64,000 bases of DNA from the NCBI RefSeq assembly GCF_001544455.2, contig NZ_FCOC02000020.1, positions 48,220 to 112,219 on the forward strand, given 5' to 3'. This DNA is from Caballeronia sordidicola. GTDB lineage: Bacteria > Pseudomonadota > Gammaproteobacteria > Burkholderiales > Burkholderiaceae. The notes beneath the pieces are model-generated. The model did no database searches. It saw nothing but the letters and a program-made list of their open reading frames with translations, and was not told the origin of the DNA. The number at the start of each line of letters is the position of its first letter. Position 1 is the first letter of the stretch. Positions 1-8,068 of this stretch are shown here, in pieces. The position numbers and the translations under genes were made by a program.

Positions 1-807
1 TTGAATGAAGCCGAAGACATTGACTACGACAAGACCGAAGAGCTTGCCAAGGAACACAAGCCGAAGCTGATCGTGGCGGGCGCTTCGGCGTTCGCATTGA
101 AGATCGACTTCGAGCGGCTCTCGAAGATTGCGAAGACCGTTGGCGCGTATTTCATGGTCGACATGGCGCACTACGCGGGTCTGATTGCAGCGGGTGTTTA
201 TCCGAACCCGGTGCCGTTCGCCGATTTCGTCACCACGACCACGCACAAGAGCCTGCGCGGCCCGCGCGGCGGCGTGATCCTGATGAAGGCCGAGTACGAA
301 AAGCAGATCAACTCGGCTATTTTCCCCGGCATCCAGGGTGGACCGCTGATGCACGTGATAGCCGGCAAGGCCGTCGCGTTCAAGGAAGCGCTCTCGCCGG
401 AATTCAAGTCGTATCAGCAACAGGTCGTGGATAACGCGCGCGTGCTGGCTGAAACGCTGGTCAAGCGCGGCTTGCGGATTGTCTCGGGACGCACCGAAAG
501 CCACGTGATGCTGGTCGACCTGCGCGCCAAGCACATTACCGGCAAGGCGGCGGAAGCCGCGCTCGGCAAGGCGCACATCACGGTCAACAAGAACGCCATT
601 CCTAACGATCCGGAAAAGCCGTTCGTGACGAGCGGCGTGCGTCTCGGCTCGCCAGCCATGACCACGCGCGGCTTCGGTGTGGCCGAGGCGGAGCAGGTCG
701 GTAACCTGATTGCCGACGTGCTGGACGCGCCGGAAGACGAAGCGAACCTCGAGCGCGTGCGCGCGAAGGTCGCTGCGTTGACCAGGCAATTCCCGGTATA
801 CGGCTAA
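1..807 (+). CDS. glyA: Serine hydroxymethyltransferase, C-terminal two thirds (cut by window edge)
   Basis: This is the PLP enzyme that interconverts serine and glycine and charges tetrahydrofolate with a one-carbon unit in the cytosol. About 268 codons are visible against a usual length near 415, so the N-terminal third lies upstream of base 1 and the TTG at base 1 is not a real start. The PLP-lysine motif TTTTHKSLRGPRGG is present at about residues 78-91 of the visible part, followed by the typical GGP, VTSG and TTRGF motifs of the C-terminal domain. nrdR starts three bases after the stop, which is the usual Burkholderia arrangement and suggests cotranscription. Confidence 0.97.
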   Translation: MNEAEDIDYDKTEELAKEHKPKLIVAGASAFALKIDFERLSKIAKTVGAYFMVDMAHYAGLIAAGVYPNPVPFADFVTTTTHKSLRGPRGGVILMKAEYEKQINSAIFPGIQGGPLMHVIAGKAVAFKEALSPEFKSYQQQVVDNARVLAETLVKRGLRIVSGRTESHVMLVDLRAKHITGKAAEAALGKAHITVNKNAIPNDPEKPFVTSGVRLGSPAMTTRGFGVAEAEQVGNLIADVLDAPEDEANLERVRAKVAALTRQFPVYG

Positions 808-810
808 GCC

Positions 811-1293
811 ATGCGCTGCCCCTTCTGCGGTCACGAAGACACGCAAGTGGCCGACTCGCGTGTGTCGGAAGATGGGGCGGCTATTCGCCGGCGGCGGCGT
901 TGCCCCGCCTGCGACAAGCGCTTCACCACGTATGAACGCGTGGAACTCGCATTGCCGTCGGTTGTTAAAAAGGACGGTAGCCGTACCGAGTTCGATCGCG
1001 CGAAAATTGTGGCAAGCATGCAACTCGCGTTGCGCAAGCGCCCGGTTGCGGCCGACGCCATCGACGCCGCCGTTGCTCGCATTGAATATCAGTTGCTGGG
1101 CAGTGGCGAACGCGAAGTTCGCAGCGACCGTCTGGGCGAACTTGTCATGAACGAGTTGCGCCAGTTGGACACCATTGCCTACGTGCGGTTTGCTTCGGTT
1201 TACAAGCGTTTTGAAGACGTATCCGAATTCGAAGACGTGCTCGAAGAATTCCGCCGCGCCGCGCCGCGCAAAGCCAGTCCCCGCAAACGCTGA
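811..1293 (+). CDS. nrdR: Transcriptional repressor NrdR
   Basis: NrdR represses ribonucleotide reductase genes in response to ATP/dATP. The 160-residue protein has an N-terminal zinc ribbon with two CPxC pairs (CPFC at residues 3-6 and CPAC at about 31-34) and the basic stretch RRRRR between them, followed by an ATP-cone domain (about residues 48-138). The length is normal (about 150-160). The ATG lies three bases after the glyA stop, so it is probably translated from the glyA message. No NrdR box or nrd gene is visible in the window, so its targets lie elsewhere. Confidence 0.97.
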   Translation: MRCPFCGHEDTQVADSRVSEDGAAIRRRRRCPACDKRFTTYERVELALPSVVKKDGSRTEFDRAKIVASMQLALRKRPVAADAIDAAVARIEYQLLGSGEREVRSDRLGELVMNELRQLDTIAYVRFASVYKRFEDVSEFEDVLEEFRRAAPRKASPRKR

Positions 1294-1452
1294 GCGTTTC
1301 TGCATTTCTTTGCCCCTCGCATGAAACCGTGATCGTTTCGACAGTATGTCGAGGCTTTTGCGCGTCCGATACTCGGCCAATCGGCTAATGGCGGACATCG
1401 AAAATTCTCTTTAGATTGGTTGCTGGTCCGGTTCAATCGATGAGGGATGCAA

Positions 1453-1998
1453 ATGAATTTTCGTTATTCACCTGGCTTCACGCTGATCGAGCTTGCCGTC
1501 GTGCTTGCGGTCATTGCGGTCGTCGCGACGTTTTCCGCACCGTCAATTGTCGTGTGGCACAAGCGCGATCAGGTCGACGCCCGGGCGCGCGCCATGTTGT
1601 CCAGTCTTGCACTGGGACGCTCCGAGGCGATCCGGCGCGGCGCTCGCGTGACCTTGTGCCGGATCAATGCCGCACATGCCTGCCTCGTGGCAGGCAAGGC
1701 GTGCGACGGGGGACTGACGGACTGGGCATGTGGCTGGGCGCTCTTTGCCGAGCGTGATAACGGCCGCGTGCTGATCCGCATGCAGCCCGCTTTGGCAGGC
1801 GTTGCTGTTGGCGGAACGGGAAGCGAGTTGTCGTTCACGCCCCCGTCGGGGCAAATCATTGGCGGATTCCGCAGCTTCGAATTCAGTGCGCGCGATGGCG
1901 CGTTGGCATCGCTTGGCGCACGCGGGCGCCGATGTATCCGGATCGCTGCTGGTGGGCGCGCGCGTCTCACGCAAGGAGCATGTGGAGCAGCCGCATGA
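1453..1998 (+). CDS. Type IV minor pilin, FimT/GspH type
   Basis: This is a pseudopilin of the type IV pilus initiation complex. It has a short basic leader followed by the prepilin peptidase motif GFTLIELAVVLAVIAVVA, with cleavage expected after the glycine and Glu5 present. Four later cysteines (in TLCRIN, HACLV, KACDG and DWACG) fit the GspH/FimT fold. I chose the ATG at 1453 and not the one at 1447 because a GAGGG ribosome site directly abuts 1447 and sits six bases before 1453. It is the first gene of a five-gene operon and its stop overlaps the next start as ATGA. FimT-type pilins bind DNA in some competent bacteria; that role here would be inference. Confidence 0.85.
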   Translation: MNFRYSPGFTLIELAVVLAVIAVVATFSAPSIVVWHKRDQVDARARAMLSSLALGRSEAIRRGARVTLCRINAAHACLVAGKACDGGLTDWACGWALFAERDNGRVLIRMQPALAGVAVGGTGSELSFTPPSGQIIGGFRSFEFSARDGALASLGARGRRCIRIAAGGRARLTQGACGAAA

Positions 1999-2402
1999 AG
2001 ACCTTGACGAACGGATCCAACCGCGGCGACTCGCTGATCGAAGTGTTGATTGCGCTGGCGCTGAGTGCCGTGACGGCGCTTGGCATTATCGGCGCGCAGT
2101 TGTGGCTGGCTCGCAACGAACGCGCGCTGATGGCGCGTGAGATGGCGGTATCGATTGCAGATTCCGTTGTCGAGGGAATCCGCCGCGATTCTGACCGCGA
2201 TCCGGTCGTGGCGCAATGGCGCGCGCGGGCCGAGGCGGCGCTGCCGGATGGTGGCATCGACGTGCTGGATCGCGGAAATGGCGTGCATGTTGCCGTGGTC
2301 AAGTGGCGGTCACCGGCATCGGGTAAGGACGCCGAAGCTTCGTGCGCCGAGCCGGGCGCCGGTGCGAAACTGGCCTGTGTGGCCGTGGCGTTCGCACGAT
2401 GA
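1995..2402 (+). CDS. Type IV minor pilin, PilV type
   Basis: This is a second minor pilin of the same operon, about 135 residues long. The leader NRGDSLIEVLIALALSAVTA matches the prepilin signature, with cleavage after Gly and Glu5 in SLIEV. The rest is poorly conserved, as is usual for PilV. The ATG at 1995 overlaps the stop of the previous gene by four bases (ATGA), which implies translational coupling; an in-frame ATG at 1980 is a less likely alternative. Its order between FimT-type and PilW-type pilins supports the name more than its own sequence does. Confidence 0.8.
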   Translation: MKTLTNGSNRGDSLIEVLIALALSAVTALGIIGAQLWLARNERALMAREMAVSIADSVVEGIRRDSDRDPVVAQWRARAEAALPDGGIDVLDRGNGVHVAVVKWRSPASGKDAEASCAEPGAGAKLACVAVAFAR

Positions 2403-3193
2403 ATACGCCTGGCACATCTCAGCGTGGTCATACGCTGCTCGAACTGTCGATTTCGGTGGCGCTCGGTTTGCTTATCGTCTTCGCGACCCTTTCGCTCTAT
2501 CGCGGGCAACGGCTCGCCTATGAACGCGCCGCCGAAACGGCGCGGTTGCGCGATGCGGCAAGCAACGCCCTCGACCTGATTGCGCAGCAGGTTCGAATGG
2601 CGGGCTTCGCGCTGGCAGGGATGGGCGCGTCGAGTGGGCCGGATTCGTCGGCGGCATTGTTCGGCTGCTCGGCGGGCCGTCCGATGGGAAGCGACTCCGC
2701 GCCGGTCTGCGAGACGTTGACGGGCCGTTCGGACGGCATCCTGATCCGCTACGCCGCCGATACGATCTCGACATGGCCCTCATCGGCAGGGTTGCCTACT
2801 GATTGTCTTGGACAGGCATCGGCGGGTGAACAAATCACGAATCGTTATTACGCCAAGGCGAGTTCGTCCACCGTCGAGCCTGAGCTTTATTGCGAAGGCA
2901 GCGGCAAACCTGGAACCGGACAACCGCTGGTAGAGGGAATCGAACGGCTCAGGATCGGCTATTGGTTGAAAGACGCGCCATTTTCCGTCGATGCAGTGGC
3001 GATTTCCAAAGATCGCTGGCGGCTCGTCACAGCGGTCGATCTATGCGTGCTCGTGCGCGGCGACGTGCCGAGCGCAAATTCGCGTCCGAGTTACTTGGAC
3101 TGTGATGGCGTATCGGCTGTATCCGCAGATGGCCGCGTCCGGCACGCGTTTCACCGACGCATTGCCTTGCGCAACGGACGGGAGTCGCTATGA
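2399..3193 (+). CDS. Type IV minor pilin, PilW type
   Basis: The protein has about 264 residues. Its N-terminus, QRGHTLLELSISVALGLLIV, is a prepilin leader with an unusual histidine at mature position 1 (GH in place of the common GF) and Glu5 retained. PilW proteins are larger than the other minor pilins and typically contain the long LIAQQVRMAGF segment seen here about 40 residues downstream. Several cysteines (FGCSAG, VCETL, DCLGQ, LYCEG, DLCVL, LDCDG) could form disulfides in the periplasm. The start overlaps the previous stop as ATGA and the stop overlaps the next start in the same way. Confidence 0.83.
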   Translation: MNTPGTSQRGHTLLELSISVALGLLIVFATLSLYRGQRLAYERAAETARLRDAASNALDLIAQQVRMAGFALAGMGASSGPDSSAALFGCSAGRPMGSDSAPVCETLTGRSDGILIRYAADTISTWPSSAGLPTDCLGQASAGEQITNRYYAKASSSTVEPELYCEGSGKPGTGQPLVEGIERLRIGYWLKDAPFSVDAVAISKDRWRLVTAVDLCVLVRGDVPSANSRPSYLDCDGVSAVSADGRVRHAFHRRIALRNGRESL

Positions 3194-3726
3194 CGGCGTG
3201 TAATCGTTCTCGTCCATACACACGCGGAATTGCGTTGCCCATCGTTCTGCTTGTCTCGTCAATGCTGCTCGTTACCGCCGCTGCATGGCTCGAAGCGGCG
3301 TTGGTTGGTGCAAAGGCAACCGGCGGGCTGGAAGATCGTGTGAAGGCTTTCCATAGCGCCGACAGCGCGTTGCTGCGCTGCACCCGCATTGCGTTCGACT
3401 CCTTGCCAGAGCCAAGAGACGTCACGAGCGTACTCGGCAGCGAGCCGGAAAAGTGGCGCCTGAAGGCATCGTTCGAAGGTCCATCGGCGAACGCGATCAC
3501 TCCGTTCGCGACCTGGCCGCATGCAGCGAGGCCGCCGCAATGTCTGATCGAGGCATGGCCGGCCAGATCGCGCGAGGGCAGCGCATTCCTTATTACCGCT
3601 CGTGGATTCGGCGGACACGCGGGAAGCGAAGCGTGGCTGCAACAGCAGCTCGAAATCACTGAAAGCGGCGTGGTCGGGCATTGGCGTCGAGTGGTCGCAA
3701 AACCTTTTCAGACAAGCTCACCATGA
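3190..3726 (+). CDS. Type IV minor pilin, PilX/GspK-like
   Basis: The 178-residue protein begins with a basic leader and TRGIALPIVLLVSSMLLVTA. It has the glycine cleavage site but no Glu5 (isoleucine is at that position), which is a known feature of PilX/GspK tip pilins. FHSADSALLRC downstream resembles the conserved helix region of PilX. Position after the PilW-type gene and before a PilE-type gene fits a minor-pilin operon. In many bacteria pilY1 follows pilX; here it does not. Both ends overlap neighbours by four bases. Confidence 0.8.
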   Translation: MTACNRSRPYTRGIALPIVLLVSSMLLVTAAAWLEAALVGAKATGGLEDRVKAFHSADSALLRCTRIAFDSLPEPRDVTSVLGSEPEKWRLKASFEGPSANAITPFATWPHAARPPQCLIEAWPARSREGSAFLITARGFGGHAGSEAWLQQQLEITESGVVGHWRRVVAKPFQTSSP

Positions 3727-4169
3727 ACATGAACTCGACTGCAAATGCGTTCAAGGGCTTCAGCTTGCTCGAGCTCATGATCACGCTCGGTGTCGCGGCC
3801 ATCATCGCGATGTTCGCAGTTCCGGTTTATCAGCAGCAAGTGCTTAAGGGACGGCGGCTGGACGCGGTTGCTGCGCTTTATCGTGCTGCGCAATACGTGG
3901 AAAGCGCGCGGACGACGTCGGGTAACGAAGTCGAGCCTGCATTGCCGGCGGGTTTCGATCAGGCGCCCGCCACCGGGGCGCCAGTGTACATATTACGAAT
4001 ACTGGCGGAGTCGGAGATGAACGGCGGCTACACCATTGAGGCTGAGGCAGTGCCACCCGGCAACGACGCCTGCGGCACTTTTTCCCTCGATGCTACCGGC
4101 GTGAAGTCGAATCGCGCCGCCGAAAAACTCTCGCCGCCCCAAGTGGCGGCGTGCTGGAGCGGCAAATGA
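3723..4169 (+). CDS. Type IV pilin, PilE type
   Basis: This PilE-like pilin has about 148 residues. The leader FKGFSLLELMITLGVAAIIA is a canonical type III signal with cleavage after Gly and Glu5 present, followed by the PVYQQQVLKGRRLDA helix typical of PilE. Two cysteines near the C-terminus (DACGTF and AACWS) can form the D-region disulfide. The start at 3723 overlaps the previous stop (ATGA); a second ATG at 3729 is an alternative. It ends the operon and is convergent with 4193-4690. It is likely a minor pilin, because the main PilA gene is normally elsewhere. Confidence 0.85.
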   Translation: MNMNSTANAFKGFSLLELMITLGVAAIIAMFAVPVYQQQVLKGRRLDAVAALYRAAQYVESARTTSGNEVEPALPAGFDQAPATGAPVYILRILAESEMNGGYTIEAEAVPPGNDACGTFSLDATGVKSNRAAEKLSPPQVAACWSGK

Positions 4170-4192
4170 ACCCGCTTATGCAAACGAGAGGA

Positions 4193-4690
4193 TCAGGCGT
4201 CGGGCTCGACCACCGTATCCGTGGATGTATTAGCCGGATTCGATTTCATCTGTTGCCACACGCGGTACGCCTCCCAGCCAAGCAGCCCGAGCCCTCCCCA
4301 TTTGAGGATCGGCTTTGCGCTCGAAAGAAGCCGGGTGCGTACAGGTTTGGTCAGCACCAGCGAAGCGATCGAACCCACCACGGGGTATTGCTTGAACAGC
4401 AAACTCAGATTGCCGCCGCTGAACAGATTGCCGAAGCCGCTCATGCGGTTCATGAATCCACCGGCTCCCGAAGTACGGCCGCGCTTGCCGCGCCCGGGCA
4501 TGATCAGGTTCAACACGCTGAAGTGCTTGACCTTGTAGCGCAGATCGGCGCTTGCCTGCGCCAGTTCCATGCGCTCGACATCAGCCCGAGCGATCAGCAG
4601 CTCCTTGCGCAGTGCGCGCATGTGGGGCGTGCTCAGTTTGTGCGCATTCGCTCGCTTTTGAGCTTTGAAGGTGTCGTCGGTTTGACTCAT
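4193..4690 (-). CDS. Inner-membrane protein of the YqjD/YqjE operon (DUF3318-like, YqjK position)
   Basis: This is a basic protein of about 165 residues. An N-terminal helical stretch (residues about 15-55, rich in Arg, Leu and Ala) is followed by a glycine-rich segment and then hydrophobic stretches (LLFKQYPVVGSIASLVL and ILKWGGLGLLGWEAYRVW) that may be membrane segments. I take the start at 4690 because MSQTDD begins there, and the upstream in-frame codons run into the spacer. Its place after YqjE- and YqjD-type genes matches E. coli yqjDEK. I recall related Burkholderia proteins as DUF3318, but the function is unknown. Confidence 0.7.
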   Translation of the reverse strand: MSQTDDTFKAQKRANAHKLSTPHMRALRKELLIARADVERMELAQASADLRYKVKHFSVLNLIMPGRGKRGRTSGAGGFMNRMSGFGNLFSGGNLSLLFKQYPVVGSIASLVLTKPVRTRLLSSAKPILKWGGLGLLGWEAYRVWQQMKSNPANTSTDTVVEPDA

Positions 4691-4765
4691 GGCGTGGCAG
4701 GCTCGTGGAAAGTCATCGATAAATACAGCACCGGACATGCAGCGCGGCGACGCGCGCATTGCATA

Positions 4766-5146
4766 TCAGTTGAACGTGTCGCGGTCTTTCTTGAACTCGG
4801 CGAGCGTGCTCTCGAACACGTTTGGCGCGTTGCTCAGTCCGGCGCGCGCCCGCAGCGCGCAGACAATGGCGACCAGGACATAGACCGCCGTGATCGCGGC
4901 GAGCGATTGCCATCGGTAAGTGCCCCAGAACGCAATTGCGATGAGGACCGTCAGCGTAATGAGCGCCATCATGGTCAGCATCATTGCGGCGAGGCCGAGA
5001 AAAAGAACGCCGATAAGCCGCTCTTTTTCTTCCGAAAGTTCAATGCCGATCAACTCCAGCCGGGTTTCGAAGATGGAGAAAACGGAGCTGACGATGCGGC
5101 GCAACGGCCCTTGCGAATCGTGCTGAAATTGCCTTTCTGTCGTCAT
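4766..5146 (-). CDS. YqjE-like putative holin-superfamily III membrane protein
   Basis: The 126-residue protein carries the YqjE signature: an amphipathic region with ETRLELIGIELSEEKERL at about residues 27-44, then two hydrophobic segments at about 46-75 and 80-105. The family is named after a resemblance to phage holins but is chromosomal and co-occurs with YqjD. It is the middle gene of the operon, about 200 bases after the YqjD-like gene and 75 bases before the next one. A role in envelope or ribosome-linked stress adaptation is inferred from the E. coli operon only. Confidence 0.82.
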   Translation of the reverse strand: MTTERQFQHDSQGPLRRIVSSVFSIFETRLELIGIELSEEKERLIGVLFLGLAAMMLTMMALITLTVLIAIAFWGTYRWQSLAAITAVYVLVAIVCALRARAGLSNAPNVFESTLAEFKKDRDTFN

Positions 5147-5349
5147 GGCTTGAGCGCGAAGAGCGCGTTATTTTTGGCGCGAAATATCCGGGTGGACTTC
5201 GTAGCATCCAGCCGGTCTGTGAAGCGAGGCGCCGGGAGGCCGGCGGCAGCTTTTTGCTTCGTTCTGGCTAAACAGGCAAGGTTCGGGCCGGGTCCGCTCG
5301 CGCGAGCATCGGAAAAGCAGTCACGCGGCGAACCAACGGCAACAAAGGC

Positions 5350-5625
5350 CTAACGGCGATTGATCAGCAAGCCAATGACAACGCCAATGCCGCCTGCAAT
5401 TCCAATGGATGCCCACGGACGCTCGTGCACGAAGTCATCGGTGGCGCGCGCAGCCTTCTTGCCCTTTTCGATCACCACGACCTGTGCGTCCGCGGCCTTT
5501 TCCTTCGCTTGTTTCAAGCGAGTCAGAGCGGTCTCGCGCAGCTCGGATGCACGCTCGCCAGTGGCACTCGCGGCCTGCTTCAACAGGTCTTCGGCGTCTG
5601 CGAGAACGGTTTTGATATCCGACAT
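5350..5625 (-). CDS. YqjD/ElaB-family ribosome-associated inner-membrane protein (DUF883)
   Basis: The protein has 91 residues: a charged N-terminal helix (KTVLADAEDLLKQAA and ELRETALTRLKQAKEKAAD) and a single C-terminal membrane segment, PWASIGIAGGIGVVIGLLI, ending in NRR. This is the YqjD/ElaB pattern, where the tail anchors to the membrane and the N-terminal part contacts ribosomes in stationary phase (known for E. coli). An upstream in-frame ATG nine codons earlier is rejected because its codons encode the AAGGAGC ribosome site that serves the ATG at 5625. It is the first gene of the three-gene operon. Confidence 0.88.
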   Translation of the reverse strand: MSDIKTVLADAEDLLKQAASATGERASELRETALTRLKQAKEKAADAQVVVIEKGKKAARATDDFVHERPWASIGIAGGIGVVIGLLINRR

Positions 5626-6049
5626 GAATCGCTCCTTATTGATTTCCGACATTGATGGCTCCAAACGGGTGAGGCTACGCCAATCGTACCAAAGAAGCGG
5701 CGGGTGACCAGCGTCCATCCGGCCCCGAAACCAGAGCTTGCAGTTTTTGTTCCCGATGCACGAAGGCCGCCTGTCATCGGCTTGTTGTAGCCGTTTCAGC
5801 TTGCGCAATCGAAGGATCGGCGTCTGCGTCGCGCGCGTTCATGGCAATTACGATCGCAAATGTTTCTGTCGTGGACCAAAAAATTACAAAAATGCATGAC
5901 GATCTGACGGAATGTTCGTTCGTTGTGCAGGCTTGGTCACGTATGCTTTAATTTTGATCGGGCCGCCTCGTCCATTTGGAAATCGGCGTGGCTATTGCAG
6001 ATTTGCCGCGAAATGAAAATCGCGATCTATTCACTTGAGGAGATACACC
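5626..6049. promoter_or_regulatory. Divergent intergenic region, YqjD-like gene and peroxiredoxin
   Basis: No gene is supported in these 424 bases. The region must hold divergent promoters for the YqjD operon (leftward) and the peroxiredoxin (rightward). AT-rich patches occur around 5860-5960. A weak TTGTGC/TTTAAT pair with an 18-base spacer can be picked near 5924-5953 for the rightward gene. I see no convincing OxyR-type site by eye. A GAGGAGA ribosome site sits just before the ATG at 6050. Confidence 0.5.
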
Positions 6050-6688
6050 ATGAGCTTGCGTCTTGGCGACACAGCGCCCGACTTCGAACAGGACTCCAGC
6101 GTCGGCCGCATCAAGTTTCACGAATGGCTGGGCAATAGCTGGGGCGTGCTGTTCTCGCATCCCGCCGACTTCACACCGGTCTGCACCACCGAACTCGGCC
6201 TGACCGCCAAGCTGGCCGGCGAGTTCGAGAAGCGCAACGTGAAGGCGATCGCTTTGTCGGTGGATAACGTGGAGTCGCACAAAGGATGGATCAAGGACAT
6301 CAACGAAACGCAGGCAGCCAATGTCGGTTTCCCGATCCTCGCCGATGGCGACCGGAAGGTTTCCGAGCTGTACGACATGATTCATCCGAATGCCAATGCC
6401 ACGCTGACGGTGCGATCGCTTTTTGTCATCGATCCGCAAAAGAAGGTGCGTCTGACGATTACCTATCCGGCGAGCACGGGCCGCAACTTCGACGAAATCC
6501 TGCGCGTGATCGATTCGCTTCAATTGACCGATAGCCATCAGGTCGCAACGCCGGGTAACTGGAAGCAGGGCGACGACGTGGTGATCGTGCCGTCATTGAC
6601 GGACGAAGAGGAAATCAAACGGAAGTTTCCGAAGGGCTACAAGGCCGTGCGTCCGTATCTGCGCCTCACGCCGCAACCCAACAAATAA
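6050..6688 (+). CDS. 1-Cys peroxiredoxin (Prx6/AhpC-TSA family)
   Basis: This cytosolic thiol peroxidase reduces hydroperoxides. The active-site motif HPADFTPVCTTE is at about residues 38-49, with the peroxidatic cysteine in VCTTE. The long C-terminal domain (TPGNWKQGDDVVIVPSL) is typical of the Prx6 group, and the 212-residue length fits. I see no second cysteine acting as resolving residue, which supports the 1-Cys class. The ATG at 6050 has a GAGGAGA ribosome site; the frame is open five codons upstream but without such a site. A strong bidirectional terminator follows. Confidence 0.93.
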   Translation: MSLRLGDTAPDFEQDSSVGRIKFHEWLGNSWGVLFSHPADFTPVCTTELGLTAKLAGEFEKRNVKAIALSVDNVESHKGWIKDINETQAANVGFPILADGDRKVSELYDMIHPNANATLTVRSLFVIDPQKKVRLTITYPASTGRNFDEILRVIDSLQLTDSHQVATPGNWKQGDDVVIVPSLTDEEEIKRKFPKGYKAVRPYLRLTPQPNK

Positions 6689-6715
6689 CGCCATTGCGTG
6701 AACGCTGAGGTCGAG

Positions 6716-6750
6716 AAAAAGCCAACGCCCTGAAATGCGTTGGCTTTTTT
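6716..6750. terminator. Bidirectional rho-independent terminator
   Basis: A perfect stem pairs AAAAAGCCAACGC with GCGTTGGCTTTTT around an eight-base loop (6716-6749), giving a run of T in both directions. It lies between the convergent peroxiredoxin and gcdH genes and can end both transcripts. Confidence 0.93.
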
Positions 6751-6779
6751 ATCGGCGAATCGGGGCGAATCCCAGCGAA

Positions 6780-7970
6780 TCAGAAAAACGCCTGAATGCC
6801 GGTCTGCGCGCGCCCAAGGATCAGTGCGTGGATATCGTGCGTGCCTTCGTACGTATTCACCACTTCCAGGTTCACCAGATGACGAGCGACCCCAAACTCG
6901 TCGGAAATACCGTTGCCGCCGAGCATGTCGCGCGCGAGGCGGGCAATATCGAGCGCCTTGCCGCATGAATTGCGCTTCATGATCGACGTGATTTCAACTG
7001 CTGCGGTGCCTTCGTCCTTCATGCGGCCGAGGCGCAGCACGCCTTGAAGGCCGAGCGTGATTTCGGTCTGCATGTCGGCGAGTTTTTTCTGCACGAGCTG
7101 GTTCGCGGCGAGCGGCCGGCCGAATTGCTTGCGATCCAGCGTGTATTGCCGCGCCATGTGCCAGCAGGCCTCGGCCGCGCCGAGCGCGCCCCACGCGATC
7201 CCGTAGCGCGCCGAGTTCAGGCAAGTGAAGGGCCCTTTGAGTCCGCTCACGCTCGGCATCAGGTTTTCTTGCGGGACGAAAACTTCGTCCATGACGATTT
7301 CACCGGTGATCGATGCCCGCAAGCCGACCTTGCCGTGAATCGCGGGCGCGGTCAGTCCTTTCCAGCCTTTCTCGAGAATGAAGCCGCGAATCTGGTCGCG
7401 TCCGTCTTCTTCGAGCTTCGCCCAGACGACAAAGACATCCGCGATAGGCGAATTCGATATCCACATCTTCTGGCCGGAAAGCGAAAACCCGCCGTCGACC
7501 TTCTTGGCGCGCGTGGTCATGCTGGCCGGGTCTGAACCCGCGTTCGGTTCGGTGAGTCCGAAGCAGCCAATCCATTCGCCCGTAGCCAGTTTCGGCAGGT
7601 ATTTCTGCTTTTGCGCGTCGGTGCCGAATTCGTTGATTGGCACCATGACGAGGGACGACTGCACGGACATCATTGACCGGTAGCCTGAATCCACGCGCTC
7701 CACCTCGCGCGCAATCAGGCCATAGCTGACGTAGTTGAGGCCGGGGCCGCCGTATTGCTCGGGAATGGTCGGGCCGAGCAGTCCGAGTTCGCCCATTTCA
7801 CGAAAGATCGCAACGTCGGTGTGCTCGTTACGGAACGCTTCCAGCACGCGTGGCTGCAACTTGTCCTGCGCGTAGGCGTGCGCGGCGTCGCGGATCATGC
7901 GTTCTTCATCGCTCAACTGTTGATCGAGCAGCAGCGGATCTTCCCAACTGAAACGGGCAGCATCGGCCAT
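6780..7970 (-). CDS. gcdH: Glutaryl-CoA dehydrogenase
   Basis: This FAD enzyme oxidises and decarboxylates glutaryl-CoA to crotonyl-CoA in lysine, tryptophan and glutarate breakdown. The 396-residue protein starts with the characteristic FSWEDPLLLDQQLSDEERMI and contains FGLTEPNAGSDPASM (about 142-156), a flavin-binding KMWISNSPIADV segment, and the catalytic glutamate in NTYEGTHDIHALILGR near the C-terminus. The overall match is to GcdH and not to short-chain acyl-CoA dehydrogenases. An IclR regulator is divergent, and a perfect palindrome lies between the two starts (8016-8032), so IclR control is likely. No glutarate CoA-transferase is adjacent. Confidence 0.93.
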   Translation of the reverse strand: MADAARFSWEDPLLLDQQLSDEERMIRDAAHAYAQDKLQPRVLEAFRNEHTDVAIFREMGELGLLGPTIPEQYGGPGLNYVSYGLIAREVERVDSGYRSMMSVQSSLVMVPINEFGTDAQKQKYLPKLATGEWIGCFGLTEPNAGSDPASMTTRAKKVDGGFSLSGQKMWISNSPIADVFVVWAKLEEDGRDQIRGFILEKGWKGLTAPAIHGKVGLRASITGEIVMDEVFVPQENLMPSVSGLKGPFTCLNSARYGIAWGALGAAEACWHMARQYTLDRKQFGRPLAANQLVQKKLADMQTEITLGLQGVLRLGRMKDEGTAAVEITSIMKRNSCGKALDIARLARDMLGGNGISDEFGVARHLVNLEVVNTYEGTHDIHALILGRAQTGIQAFF

Positions 7971-8015
7971 GGTGTTCTCCTGTTCCTTCTATTCCTAATT
8001 GCAGGCTTGACGGAA

Positions 8016-8032
8016 GTTCCGCTAAGCGGAAC
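8016..8032. promoter_or_regulatory. Perfect 17-bp palindrome, candidate IclR operator
   Basis: GTTCCGCTAAGCGGAAC is an exact inverted repeat with 8-base arms around one central base. It sits 46 bases upstream of gcdH and 37 bases upstream of the divergent IclR gene. IclR-family regulators bind palindromes of about this size, so it is a good candidate operator for both genes. Confidence 0.75.
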
Positions 8033-8068
8033 AATGTTTTGCAAATCAATGACCGAGTCTAGCATTCG

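Noticed and set aside
4151..5353. 400-codon plus-strand frame opposite the YqjD/YqjE operon
   Set aside because: Composition and position show a shadow; the minus-strand genes have signatures and ribosome sites.
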